Source: Tretioscincus oriximinensis
Lineage: Eukaryota; Chordata; Lepidosauria; Squamata; Gymnophthalmidae
DNA: 64,000 nt
Direction of reading: 5' to 3'
NCBI GenBank assembly: GCA_022410635.1
Contig: JAJVDF010000167.1
Coordinates: 773,692 to 837,691 of the forward strand
A model generated the notes under the pieces. It was not told where the DNA came from, did no database searches, and saw only the letters and a program-made list of their open reading frames with translations. Below are positions 34,474 through 44,703 of the stretch, piece by piece (positions within the stretch are counted from its first letter, which is position 1; every line of letters begins with the position of its first letter). Position numbers and translations under genes: made by a program.

Positions 34474-35099
34474 GTTTACTTAAAATTGACTTCAGTTACC
34501 GCACAGCAGCTGCCTGTTCGTCAGAACAATCAGGACATGTTTTGGATCTCTCAGGGAACAGGGCAGTGGTGGAGGTCTTCAAAGGCAAACCCTGATGAGA
34601 CTCTTATCCTCTCAGTTTACCCTAATCCTCTCACCAGACTGCATCAGTTGTCCAATGAGAGAATTAGGGCAGGAGATACAGCTGTGGATGGGGATTTCTG
34701 GACACCCCCAAGCATCGCCCACCCCAGTCCAACAAAGATTCCAGCAATCTCCTTCCATTACTGCTGCCGCTTTTGATAGCAGCTTACATTTCCTGATGCT
34801 GCTGCTACTGTCAAAGACATTAGCAGCAGGAAAAGGTTGCTGGAATCACCATTGCCACAAGGGTGGGTGATCCTTGGGAATGCCTCTGAGCTTACTAGAA
34901 GCTAGACGTCCACAAGCAAAAGTGGACTGAGTCCCCTATTCCTTGGCCAGCTGCTGGGGAACAAGGGCAAAAAGAGGGAGATGTGGCAGGATGGTCCCAA
35001 GCCCAGCCAGCCACTTGGAGCATGCTTTCTTCCTTTGACAGTGTCCCAAGTCGTCTGGTTTCCACCATGAAAAGTTCAAGTCCTCTACCCACATTGCAA

Positions 35100-35100
<1 letters not shown>
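34474..35100. other. Unannotated sequence
   Basis: No supported feature. Confidence 0.45.
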
Positions 35101-35176
<76 letters not shown>

Positions 35177-35270
35177 TGACGACGATGACGATGACGATGA
35201 CAACAATGATAACAATGATAAAAATGATAAAAATGATAATGATAATGATAATGATAACAATAATGATAAT
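35101..35270. repeat. (AAT)n microsatellite passing into GATGAC/GATAAT units
   Basis: About 70 bp of AAT units, then a degenerate tract of GATGACGATGAC and AATGATAAT units. It is interrupted by the GC-rich element at 35,271 and resumes after it. Confidence 0.9.
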
Positions 35271-35592
35271 CAGGGCTTTTTTTGTGATGGTACGCACTGG
35301 CGGGGGCGGCGGCGGCAGCGCCACTGCCGCCCGAATGCCGTCCCCCCCCCGCTGCTAACGCCACCACCCCCTCGCCGGGGGCGGGGGGTGGCGTTAGCGG
35401 CGGCGGGGGAGCAGGGGGCGGGGGCCATTAGCGGCGGGGGTGTTAGCGGTGGGGCGGCCGCCGCCGCTAATGCTGCCCTCCTCCACTGCCACCACCACTG
35501 CTAACACTGTCCCCCGCCCCCGCCGCCGCTAACGCCGCCCCCCCCTCGCCAGCGTTAGTACCGTCACCTTTTTTTCTAGAAAAAAAGCACTG
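35271..35592. mobile_element. GC-rich hAT-type non-autonomous element inside a microsatellite
   Basis: The element starts CAGGGCTTTTTTT and its other end, read in complement, starts CAGTGCTTTTTTT. It is flanked by the 8 bp direct repeat ATGATAAT (35,263-35,270 and 35,593-35,600), the duplication length of hAT elements, though the surrounding repeat makes this less decisive. Next to both ends is GGTACGCACTGG or GGTACTAACGCTGG. The interior is an extreme GC-rich tract of GGCGG, GTTAGCGG and complementary units, and is self-complementary in several places. It encodes nothing recognisable. Confidence 0.65.
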
Positions 35593-35690
35593 ATGATAAT
35601 GATAATGATAATAATGATGATAATGATAATAATAATGATGATAATGATGATGATGATGATGATGATAATAATGATAATGATAATATGGTT
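35593..35690. repeat. (GATAAT/GATGAT)n microsatellite, continuation
   Basis: The same degenerate ATGATA array resumes after the hAT-type insertion. Confidence 0.9.
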
Positions 35691-37065
35691 TTTAATACGA
35701 TTAAATGTCAACCTGGTATAATAGGGAACGTTCTCCAGTTTAACATGTCAGAATATGCCCTTACTGTCTGTATCACATGCCATAGTGTGAAAAAGAACAG
35801 AAAACAGATTATTTGTGTAATTAGTAGCCAATGCTTCTGTGACAAAAGGATTAGTATACAGTACACACATTCTTATATTTTTATTTCTGTCTACAAAACA
35901 CAGCCGTACTTGAGTACAACATTGTTTTCACTTGATGTATAGTAAATGCAAAATCAGTCACACAGGAGCAAGATAACATTAGCCTTTTGGACTCCAAGTT
36001 CTTGTAGCCTTGATTTTTTTTTCTTTCAGGACCTTCATCCAAGGAAAAACTGAAAAACACTTCTTCGTGTTTCTTTGCTTATCACCGGAGTGCCCATTAG
36101 TTACATTTTGACCTTGAACACTTGGAATTGAATGTCAGTTCAGACATTGAAGCTGAAAAACTCTGAGAACATTTATAACTAATATAAGACTTCTGTGAGA
36201 TAAGTCAAAATGCTTTAATTTATTTACTTTTATATATATATGTATATTTATTATCGATTTGTACATTATATCCATATAATATTTTGAAAAAGTTGAAAAA
36301 TATTTAATTTTGTTTATGTGATAAATTCAAAGTGTAGCTTCACACTTGTGCACAAGGCTACTCTGGGTCTGCTCCCCACTATCTGTTTTATTCCAGAATT
36401 TACATTAAATCTTGATTAACCATTTGTGATTGCCTCTCCACTTACCTTCAATATTCCACGTTGTTTCCCGTTTTCTCATTACATTGCCTTGTATTCTTGT
36501 CACGTGACATGTTCCATAAGTCATTGCTGCCCTTGTCTTACTACAATTCCCAGCATTCTCTGTGAGTCGAAAGACAATGAACTTTTACATCTAGTCTCAA
36601 AGTCTTGTAATATCTAATACTAGCTGCAAAGCCACAAAAGGTTTGTGTGTGGGCTGGAGGTTCACCTCCCCCAACACTCCTTGTTTCCTCCCTCCCCCTA
36701 GGGCCCTATCGTACGTTCTCCTCCTTCTTCCCCTTCTTCTTTCTACTCTTGCTCCCTCCCTTCTCCCTACCCCCTACCCCTACCCCCTCCATGCCCTTGC
36801 CATCTGCTCTAGCAATACAGAAAAGAGGGTCACCACTNCCAGACTAGACTCCATGCAAGGAGCATGGAGCCACTGAAGGTGGCAGCTGGCCCTGGACTAA
36901 AGGTAAGTGGTAGGTGGGCAAGTGGAGGAGGATGGGATGGGGAGTATGGACTTCAAGGGTAGCAGGGGGGATTGGGCAGGGGTGGGGAGGGCGAGGGAAT
37001 GGGATTCAGGGAGTAGGGAGTGCAAAGTAACCAGGAATGGATTACCATTAGGATTGAAGTTAGGG
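35691..37065. other. Unannotated sequence; pyrimidine-rich then purine-rich
   Basis: 35,691-36,640 is ordinary A+T-rich sequence. 36,660-36,800 is C+T-rich and 36,890-37,020 is G-rich (many GGTGGG, GGGGAGG). No coding support. Confidence 0.4.
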
Positions 37066-37300
37066 AGCCTCATGAGGGAGGCCTAGGAGGAGGTAGGCCA
37101 TGGGCACATTATTATTATCATGAGGGAGGCCTAGAAGGAGGGAGGCCATGGGCACATTTACTGAGGTAGAGGCCTGTCAGCTACTAGCGCAAAAACCCCG
37201 CTCCCTAACTTATCATTACCATTATCATAAGGGAGGCCTAGGAGGAGATAGGCCATGGGCACATTTACTGTGGTAGAGGCCTGTCAGCTGCTAACACAGT
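37066..37300. repeat. Dispersed triplicate of a ~35 bp unit
   Basis: The unit GGGAGGCCTAGGAGGA...GGCCATGGGCACATT occurs three times, starting near 37,074, 37,123 and 37,230; the last two are followed by a shared TTACTG-GGTAGAGGCCTGTCAGCT. This looks like local duplication. Confidence 0.7.
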
Positions 37301-37328
37301 AAACCCAGTGGGGATAGCGGCTGGTCCT

Positions 37329-37640
37329 AGCTCTGCCAAGCAGTGGCGTAATCGCTGCTACCGGCAGAGCAACCTCCAAGGCTGGAGGCAGCACTGGGCA
37401 GCGGGCAATGGCCTCACTGGGCCCAATCTGAGCTCTTTGAAGCGGTGGCATATTCTCTGCCACTGATAGAGCAACCTCTGAAGCCGGAGGCAGCACTAGG
37501 TGACAGACAAAGGCTTGCCGGACCCAATCACAACTCAGCCAAGTGGCAGCATGTTCGCTCCCACTGGCAGAGCAACTGCCAATGCTGCGCATTGCCACCA
37601 ATCCCCTGGCCAAACTGGTTCCGGCACAGTGACACTACTG
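37329..37640. repeat. Tandem repeat, ~101 bp unit, three diverged copies
   Basis: Units begin at 37,329 (AGCTCTGCCAAGCAGTGGCG), 37,431 (AGCTCTTTGAAGCGGTGGCA) and 37,532 (AACTCAGCCAAGTGGCAGCA). Each contains an AGAGCAAC(C) segment; the first two share GGAGGCAGCACT and a GGNCCCAATC end. Periods are 102 and 101 bp. The third unit is incomplete at its end. Confidence 0.75.
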
Positions 37641-37686
37641 TTACATCACCCTTGTTATAGGAACCATTGGTAACATCTCTCAATTA

Positions 37687-37769
37687 TATACTGCTCAAAA
37701 CAATTAAGGGAACACTTTAAGAGGACAGTGTATGTTAAAGTGTTCCCTTTAATTGTTTTGAGCAGTATA
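37687..37769. mobile_element. Tc1/mariner-like palindromic MITE, copy 4
   Basis: Arms TACTGCTCAAAACAATTAAG and complement, TA-flanked. The centre reads AAGAGGACAGTGTATGTT, so the copies differ mainly at the loop. Confidence 0.8.
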
Positions 37770-40249
37770 TATCATGATGTTCCCACTATGGAAACCCCCA
37801 CAAAGGCATTGTAGCAGATTTGCACAGTAGTCCAAAATGAAGTCAGATAAAGGGAGCTATGAGAAAAATTGGATCACTAAACTTCTGTGAACACATAGGG
37901 TGGATTCTTCATGTTGGTAAGTAGGTAAAGACATCTCTTGGAGCAGCACCCTGAATCTTTCTTTCCCTTCATTCCTCCCTTCTTTCTATTCATTCTAAGG
38001 TTATCTGGAACCACACTGGTTCTAAGAACATTGAGTTGCATCCACATGTCACTTTTCTATCCCACTATAGTTGGATATTCTGGAATACAGTATGATTCTT
38101 CTGGAATGCATAGTCCAGACTGCACTTTATTTCAGAATATCCAAGCATAATGAAATAAGTAACTGGTGTCTGTATGAATCAGGATAACATAAATCTGGAG
38201 GACATCTTTATAGGAAAAGACTTTGCACTATATTTAAGTAAATAAGTATGTGACTGCATCTGCACATAGAAATGTCTCTCAAACAGTTTAAATGTGATAG
38301 TATGCATACACTAATGAGTTTCCTTATATGTATGAGTGTATGTGTATGTGTATGCATGCACACATTTTGTAACTCATCACCCTTTTTATATACTTAACTG
38401 ATTAAAAAGAGGGGGGTAAAGCATTAAAAGTTATTATAATTATATTTGCTTCCATTTATTTTTATTAGCTGCATTTTGTTAACTTTCTAAATTATGTGGT
38501 GTTGCATCAACCTATATTTTTAAATGCCTGAAAGAATAATAAAAGAACTGAAAGGCAGTAATTTTGGACTTACAGTAAAGTTTGAACTTTATTGCTTGTA
38601 TTTTTAGCACATATTCTTAAGGTAGTTGTTAAAGGAAAAAAAACCTTCAGGTCAATAATGAAAACAACTCATTTTTAAAAATGGCCTGTTGTGTTTTTAA
38701 TTGTTCTAGATTTGCATGGCTAAGGATATTATGTTTTTGATAATTATAGAATATCAACCAAAGTACAACNAAAAAATACTAATTTTTTATTAGCACATAA
38801 TGTTTATCAAGTAATTTACGCTTTTAAAATCTTGTGAATTCCTTGAATGTAACTGTAAAATAAAGTGATCAAGGTTCCATAAAATGTCAAGACTTTTATC
38901 CCAAAATGGAATCAAATTACTTCTTTTCATTCCAAAATTCTTAAGAAATATTTGGGATTCAAGAAGCACATGGTATGCATAAATCCATGAAAACTATGTC
39001 ACAGGCTTGGTGGTTGATAGGCCTTCAAAATGGGGAAAAATCCTACTGTGAAATTTGACAAACATGAAGCAACTGTACTAAAGAATGCAGTTTATGATTT
39101 TTTTGTGTGGAATGAATGACAACAGTTGCATAAGGTGTTCACAGGAAGAACTGNTTAATACAGACCAGCATTAGATGCTTCTGTTTTATCCAAAAAATAA
39201 AAAAGATTAATTCAAATTTTAGTTTTTTGGGGGAATCCTAATCTATTAATACTTCCAAAAAGCTGTAAGGAANTCAGTTGATGCTTAAGTAGCCATAATG
39301 ATTTATACTGAACTTTTACTTTTATATTATCTGAAAAAACAACTCCAAAAGTGTGAACCAGGGTTATGTACAAGGTTCTGCAAATTATGCTGGTAGAAAA
39401 ATGAACTGCGAGCGTCCCCAAACCTGTATGAAACTGGAGTTGCAGCACTGTGTTTCCATTAAATCCAAATTCAAGTGGGTTTAGCACTTAAGAGACAGAC
39501 AGCAACTGAGGAGTGTTTTTTGTTCTTGTTTAACCGCAGAGAACTGGAGTAAAAGATTTTCTTCATTGGGATTTTTTCTGCTCTTACTATGGTCTGGGGG
39601 CTGTCCCATGGGTGTGGTTTGTATCAGTAGGGAAAAGGAGAGGGATACATATTCCCTCATGAATTGAGAGTGACTAGTCAGGCACCTATTAACGATGTTA
39701 CCATGATGGAAGGGGGCATAGGGAAGAAGGTGTTGTTGTTATGTAGACATACCCACAGTGGAAGGATTGGACAGCAGGACACATGTCCACACCTATAACC
39801 AACCATTTTTTTCTGTGGTGCGGATGGTTACTCCAAAGCAAAACTGGAATCTTGTATCCCCTTTCTGATTAGAAAGGNCAGTTCAGAGTTTAAAAAAACT
39901 AGTTTCTAATGGGGTGACTCTGGTTTCANTCTCCTTCTCCAAAAAACAGATCTTTTTCCACCAGTGGGAGACAGTCATCATGTATTATCCATGTAAAAGC
40001 TTTTGCCAAAACTTAGTGTTATTTTGCACATGTTGACTGTTTTTAATATTCAAAATTTAATATTTCATGGCACTAGGTGGTTTTATGAATTTCCGAATTT
40101 TTGTAACATGCTTGCATTCTATAACATTCCTGCAGAAATCATCAGATCTCCAATACAAATCAATAGCATGCAAATGGAAATTTATCTTGTCCAGTTTTGT
40201 GGGTCAGCAACAGATGCCTGCAAATTCCCCCTAGAATATGCGCTCAACA
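37770..40249. other. Mostly unannotated A+T-rich sequence
   Basis: Contains one small repeat (38,033-38,180) sharing TTCAGAATATCCAA and AATAAGTAA with 43,488-43,650, where the unit is directly repeated. No gene, RNA or other boundary recognised in the rest. Confidence 0.45.
38033..38180. repeat. Small inverted-repeat element (family C), copy 1
   Basis: GTTGGATATTCTGGAAT near 38,071 faces TTTCAGAATATCCAAGC near 38,131 as an inverted repeat, and AATGAAATAAGTAA follows. A related sequence at 43,488 shares these blocks. Limits are uncertain. Confidence 0.4.
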
Positions 40250-40450
40250 TGACAGAATTTGTTTTCCCTTATTTTAAAGTAGCTGAAATCTGCTTNCTAC
40301 TCTTGCATTATCTGCAACAGCTGAGCAATCTTTCAGTGCCGCAAGGAGATTGAAAACTTGGCTGAAATTTAGCATAGTCAAGCTTGCCTTAATCACATTG
40401 CTCTTTTACATTTGCACAAGGACATCAATGCTGACGGTGCTATAGCCAAT
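40250..40450 (+). pseudogene. hAT transposase C-terminal (dimerisation) fragment
   Basis: SATAEQSFSAARRLKTWL at 40,311-40,364 matches the A-T-A-E-R-S-F-S-A-L-R-R core of the hAT dimerisation domain. A frameshift near 40,393 is followed by HIALLHLHKDINADGAIANP, the end of the same domain. Upstream, MTEFVFPYFKVAEIC fits the preceding helix. hAT transposases cut and paste DNA with 8 bp duplications, and this domain helps them oligomerise. The catalytic region is absent. It could be a decayed element or a relic of a domesticated ZMYM-like gene; decay and lack of introns favour the element. Confidence 0.65.
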
Positions 40451-40867
40451 CCACTATTTGCTGAAAACAACTGTCAACATTTTTTGAACCCTTTGCAATG
40501 TTATCCATGTGGCAAATCTTGTATTGCTATGTACATCAGCTGTACCAAACAGATTAATGTGCAATGTGCTGAAGATACATTGGTTACCTGGTTATGCTGG
40601 TTGGCAGCAACAAGGAAAATGAAAATGCTTTGTAGATTTTAAAATGAACAGATTAAGAAAATGTATTTTTTTTCCCACTGAAGTCATTTCGAGTCTTCAG
40701 CAGCTTTGCACTTATCCAAGTCACTGTCAGGGAAAATCACAATTGGTCTTCTCTAACAAACTTCACAAACTGTCTACAGACTAAGAAAGACAAAAAGGAA
40801 GAGAAATAAGCCAATTGGTTTTGCTGATCAAAATGATATCTGTGAGCCTTCCACTGGTGGGGTTAAT

Positions 40868-41140
40868 TTCTTATTTATTTACACTTATACTCTGTCCTAT
40901 ACTTGAAGGTCTCAGGACAGCCAACAATAAGAACAGAAATACAAAATAGGCATATATATTAAACAGTATCTGAAAGTGGGAAGGAAAATGAAATTTCTTC
41001 AACCAAAGGCCAGATTAAAGAGATATGTCTTCAAAAGATCTTCTAAAAGAATTCAGTGATGGTGAATGACACACCTCAAGGGGGAAACAATTCCATAGTC
41101 TCGGGGCAACCACCAAGAAGGCCCTGCCTCAAGTTCCTGG
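40868..41140 (-). pseudogene. L2-type LINE, end of the polymerase and 3' UTR
   Basis: Minus strand: RAFLVVAPRLWNCFPLEV followed by SPSLNSFRRSFEDISL and a stop, the last ~40 codons of an L2-type polymerase, then a 3' UTR ending in AAAT units at about 40,870. The same RAFS-V-x-P motif occurs in the L2-like copy at 55,560 (RAFSVIGPTWWNGL). Confidence 0.7.
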
Positions 41141-42480
41141 GTTCTTAAGCCTAAGGGTTCAGCTACATGACGATTCTTTACCTCTCTTGTAGCACAAGGT
41201 TCCTCTTGAGGCCATATGGCCAAATGAAGGAATCTCTTCTCTTTTTCTCAGTGAAATCCACTGCCTAAGGCTGTGAGCACATGTGGGAGAAAGGGTTAGA
41301 AATCTGCTGCTGACTAACAACTGTAGATATTGCTGGGGGGAAAGGGACATACCTGGAGTCTGGACCCGTTAGAGTTGGCTTTATTGTGGAATATTGTGAA
41401 ATATAAGTNATGTGTGAATCAGGCTTATATCTTCCTGTACCAAAATTACTTCTCCATGAGTGGAAGGCGAAAGGCTAATTTGTGTTAGATGATACTATTA
41501 TTAAAAATATACAATGAGCTCGAATAAGAACATTAGTTTCCACAAACCACTACTTTTTCATTTTGGTGGATGCAGTCTCTATTTTTAAAAGGTTTCAAAA
41601 ATTCATGAAATTGCCTAAAGATTACTTTCTATCTCATATCCCAAAGTGTGGTCTCAATACAATTTGGTATAAAGNAGCTAAAATATTCTAGATGTGATTT
41701 ATCTCAGATTATCTCAGCTTTAATCAGCAAACCCATACAAAAAGATGCATCTGATGAAATAGATTTAGTCTATGGAAACTCGTGATATCAGCTTTTTTCT
41801 CTTTCCTTAGCCATTTCTGCATTAGGCCTTATTCTGGAAGGCGGAGTTCCCCTAACATGGCGACTCCCACACCGAAACGGAGCCAGGACTGAAGGTGGGA
41901 ATCGCTGAGTTAACTGTATNTGCGCCGTCAGGGAAGCCCCTGTGAAGCGCTCATCAGCCGGCACTGATGTGAACATTACTATGAGAGTTCCTGAGTGCTC
42001 CAGCCTTGTCTCATGATTCCTTGCCTGCCTTTCAGGAAGACAGGCCATGAAAAAAGCTTTTTTTCCCCTGCTAAAAAACCAAATCCGCAGTGTTTATGGC
42101 TGAAAAATCCCAGACATCCTATGGATCATTCACACGGTAAACATACTTCTATGGGAATGCCCTGGAGGCTGCTCTGCCAAATTGGATCACCAGCCGTCTG
42201 CATTGATTGTACTGAAACATCTGATCCAGCAATGGAGCTGCCCTGGGACTCCCATTTCCCCATTTGGAGCTGGCATAGAGGGCTTTCTCCATTGCTGGTG
42301 TGAGATTCCACCCAAAGTCACACAAAACCTTGATTCCAACAGCAGATCAGCAAGCCGGCACAGGGTAGCCATGCCAGCACAACAGCAGCATCCCACATAT
42401 TGCCATGGCAACACGGAGGACTCCATAAGTGGCACACTATAGAGCAGGTAAGTGCAGCTCNCATTTCACTCTGGATAGCC
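41141..42480. other. Unannotated sequence with a CpG-rich block
   Basis: From about 41,825 to 42,000 CpG is locally common (CGGAG, CGCCGTCAG, GCGCTCATCAGCCGG). It may be a relic of a retroelement or a weak CpG island. Opposing short frames over 42,100-42,440 are shadows without domains. Confidence 0.35.
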
Positions 42481-42800
42481 TGCTATTGGCTTTAAATGCA
42501 TTCCATAGGTGTGCGTGAGAAAAGGACCTCAAAAAACTCAGATGAATTTAAAACAAGGGCTTTTTTTCCCTTTTGTATTCACCCACCTGCTAACAAGTAA
42601 AGCCAGCAGCCAATGCAAGAAGAGAAACAGATAAGCCAATTACAAACAAGGAATTACTCCAGAGCTTCATGGGAACTGTAGGTGAACTCATGAGAAATAA
42701 AAGAGTTTCTTTGTGCATGTGGAGAAAGAGAAAGTCCTTTGTGGGGTGACATTTAGAAAGATTGCTACCAAAAAAAATAATCTGAATGTACCCTAATTTA
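42481..42800. repeat. Unclassified interspersed repeat, copy B
   Basis: Shares GCTTCATGGGAACTGTAGG, AGAAACAGATA and a downstream GATTGCTACCA-type block with 17,330-17,490. Confidence 0.45.
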
Positions 42801-42899
42801 TTCTGCTATATTTATATAAGTATCCTATTATATAAATGGCTGTCAGAGCTGGAACTTAGTGACATCATTCGCGAAAGGCCTCAGGCAGGAAAAACTGGT

Positions 42900-43305
42900 A
42901 GAGGAAGAGTGTGGTGAGATGGGAGAAGAGGGATGAAGGGAAGAGGGGAAGAAGAGGTGGTGGAGGAGGAAGAAGAAGAAGAACAGAGAGAAGAGAGAGG
43001 AGAGAGGAGAGAGGAGAGAGGAGANNNNNNNNNNNNNNNNNNNNNNNNNNNNNNNNNNNNNNNNNNNNNNNNNNNNNNNNNNNNNNNNNNNNNNNNNNNN
43101 NNNNNNNNNNNNNNNNNNNNNNNNNNNNNNNNNNNNNNNNNNNNNNNNNNNNNNNNNNNNNNNNNNNNNNNNNNNNNNNNNNNNNNNNNNNNNNNNNNNN
43201 NNNNNNNNNNNNNNNNNAAGAAGAAGAAGAAGAAGAAGAAGAAGAAGAAGAAGAAGAAGAAGAAGAAGAAGAAGAAGAAGAAGAAGAAGAAGAAGAAGAA
43301 GAAGA
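42900..43305. repeat. Purine-rich tract, assembly gap and (AAG)n microsatellite
   Basis: GA-rich sequence from about 42,900, a run of 193 n at 43,025-43,217, then AAG units to about 43,305. The gap lies within a simple repeat, the likely reason it was not assembled. Long frames crossing it are artefacts. Confidence 0.95.
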
Positions 43306-43487
43306 AAGTGGGAAGGCAGGTGAGGATAGGGGACAGAGGGAGGACTGGAGAAGCAGTGAGAAGGCAAGTGTGGTGGTGTAGGGAGTTCTAGAGACCATTG
43401 CATAACCCATAAAGAAATGGGCTTTATTCACTAGTTCTGAAATAATGTCCTCCTAAGATTGCTTCACTTGAGAACTTCCACATTTCA

Positions 43488-43650
43488 TTCTGGAGTATCC
43501 AAATGCAGTGGAATAAATAAGGTATATCTGAATGTATATGTTTGGATAGTCCATAATAACACACTTCTGGGAGTTCTTTATTCTGAAATAGCCAAATATG
43601 GTGCAATAAGTAAGCAATATGTGACTGAAATCGTCCTCTGTGGCATGGCT
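43488..43650. repeat. Small element (family C), copy 2
   Basis: The block ATTCTGGAGTATCCAAATGC with GGAATAAATAAGGTAT recurs 95 bp later as ATTCTGAAATAGCCAAATAT with GCAATAAGTAAGCAAT. The sequence between them contains GTTTGGATAGTCCA in the opposite orientation. Confidence 0.4.
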
Positions 43651-44580
43651 TTGCATTCAGATTTTTCTTTCAGATCTATGAGTAAACACTACAGAATTAT
43701 CAACAGTTTGCTGTATTTAAAATTGTAGGATAGGAAAAAAACTATGCAGAACTTACAGGTTGTGTTTTCCATCAGATATGTTAGTGTATTACAGTTAATC
43801 TGTTTAGTGGTCATCGGCAACAAATTTTTGTCCAACTCTAAGGGTTTGTCTGTTGCATAATTGGGATCCAAACTCTCNGTTCCTTTAAAGCTGCAAGATT
43901 TATGGCTATTGTTTTTCTTCCTTTCTTTCTTTTGCCAAAATTGATAAGGAAANGTATACATTGCCATGAGCTTGAATAGGTATTTGCTTTCTTTTCACAC
44001 TGTAATGAGTTTTAATTGTCTCCAAGGTTTACTGCCGATAAAATGGTTAATCTGTGTGATGGTAAAAAGGAAGCAGGAAAATAACGTGACACACTTGAAT
44101 GAACTGTAAGGAAATAAAGTGCACAACATGTGATAATGCCATGACTTCGTGTTGCTGCTGCACATTTCTGGGCTGAAAAGATATAGCTTGATGGGTAATT
44201 TGTCATGCTGTGNAATAGAGAACAACAGTAAAGAGACTTCAGACAGAAGAAAATTACACAAATAGTAGGGTGGAAAGGTATAATTGAAGATGGCAAAAGA
44301 TTGAAAGAAAGACATTTAAAATTACTGTACTGACCTGCTAAATGCACTTGGGCGTGGAATCCTGACCCCATAAGAAGAGGCATTAAATGACTGCAGGCTG
44401 TGACACTACTACGGGATAATGCCAATCTAGCAGAGAGAGTTACAAAGAAGGAGGCAGAAAGGCATCTAAAGAAGGGCCTGGAGCAAGATCTTGATTTTTT
44501 TTCTCATAAGGATTTCAGTCTACTTAAATGGATTATTAGTACTAAATAAAGAGAAAGTGACTAGTCTTTTCCAGTATCTG
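43651..44580. other. Unannotated sequence
   Basis: Minus-strand frames at 43,995-44,425 overlap in different registers and have no known domain. Confidence 0.45.
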
Positions 44581-44703
44581 GCTACGTTCACACAGCGACC
44601 TAAAACACGAATTAAATTAATATTCCGGAATATAGCAAACGCCTATCCCTTCACACCACAAAGCTATATTCCGGAATATACAATGGCGTGTCTGTTCACA
44701 CGT
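44581..44703. repeat. Fragment related to the PIF/Harbinger-like family, with a doubled motif
   Basis: AATATTCCGGAATATAGCAA near 44,619 and GCTATATTCCGGAATATACA near 44,662 repeat a palindromic motif that occurs once near the left end of the ~400 bp elements (for instance TATATTCCAGAATATAGCAA at 25,030). CGTTCACACAG and GTTCACACG near its ends resemble the family termini. No TWA duplication was found. Confidence 0.4.

Noticed and set aside
34895..35711. Several long frames rich in Asn, Leu, Ile or Tyr
   Set aside because: All are translations of the AAT/GATAAT microsatellite and the GC-rich insert.
42843..43431. Long frames across the n gap
   Set aside because: They are made of unknown bases and (AAG)n; no coding evidence.
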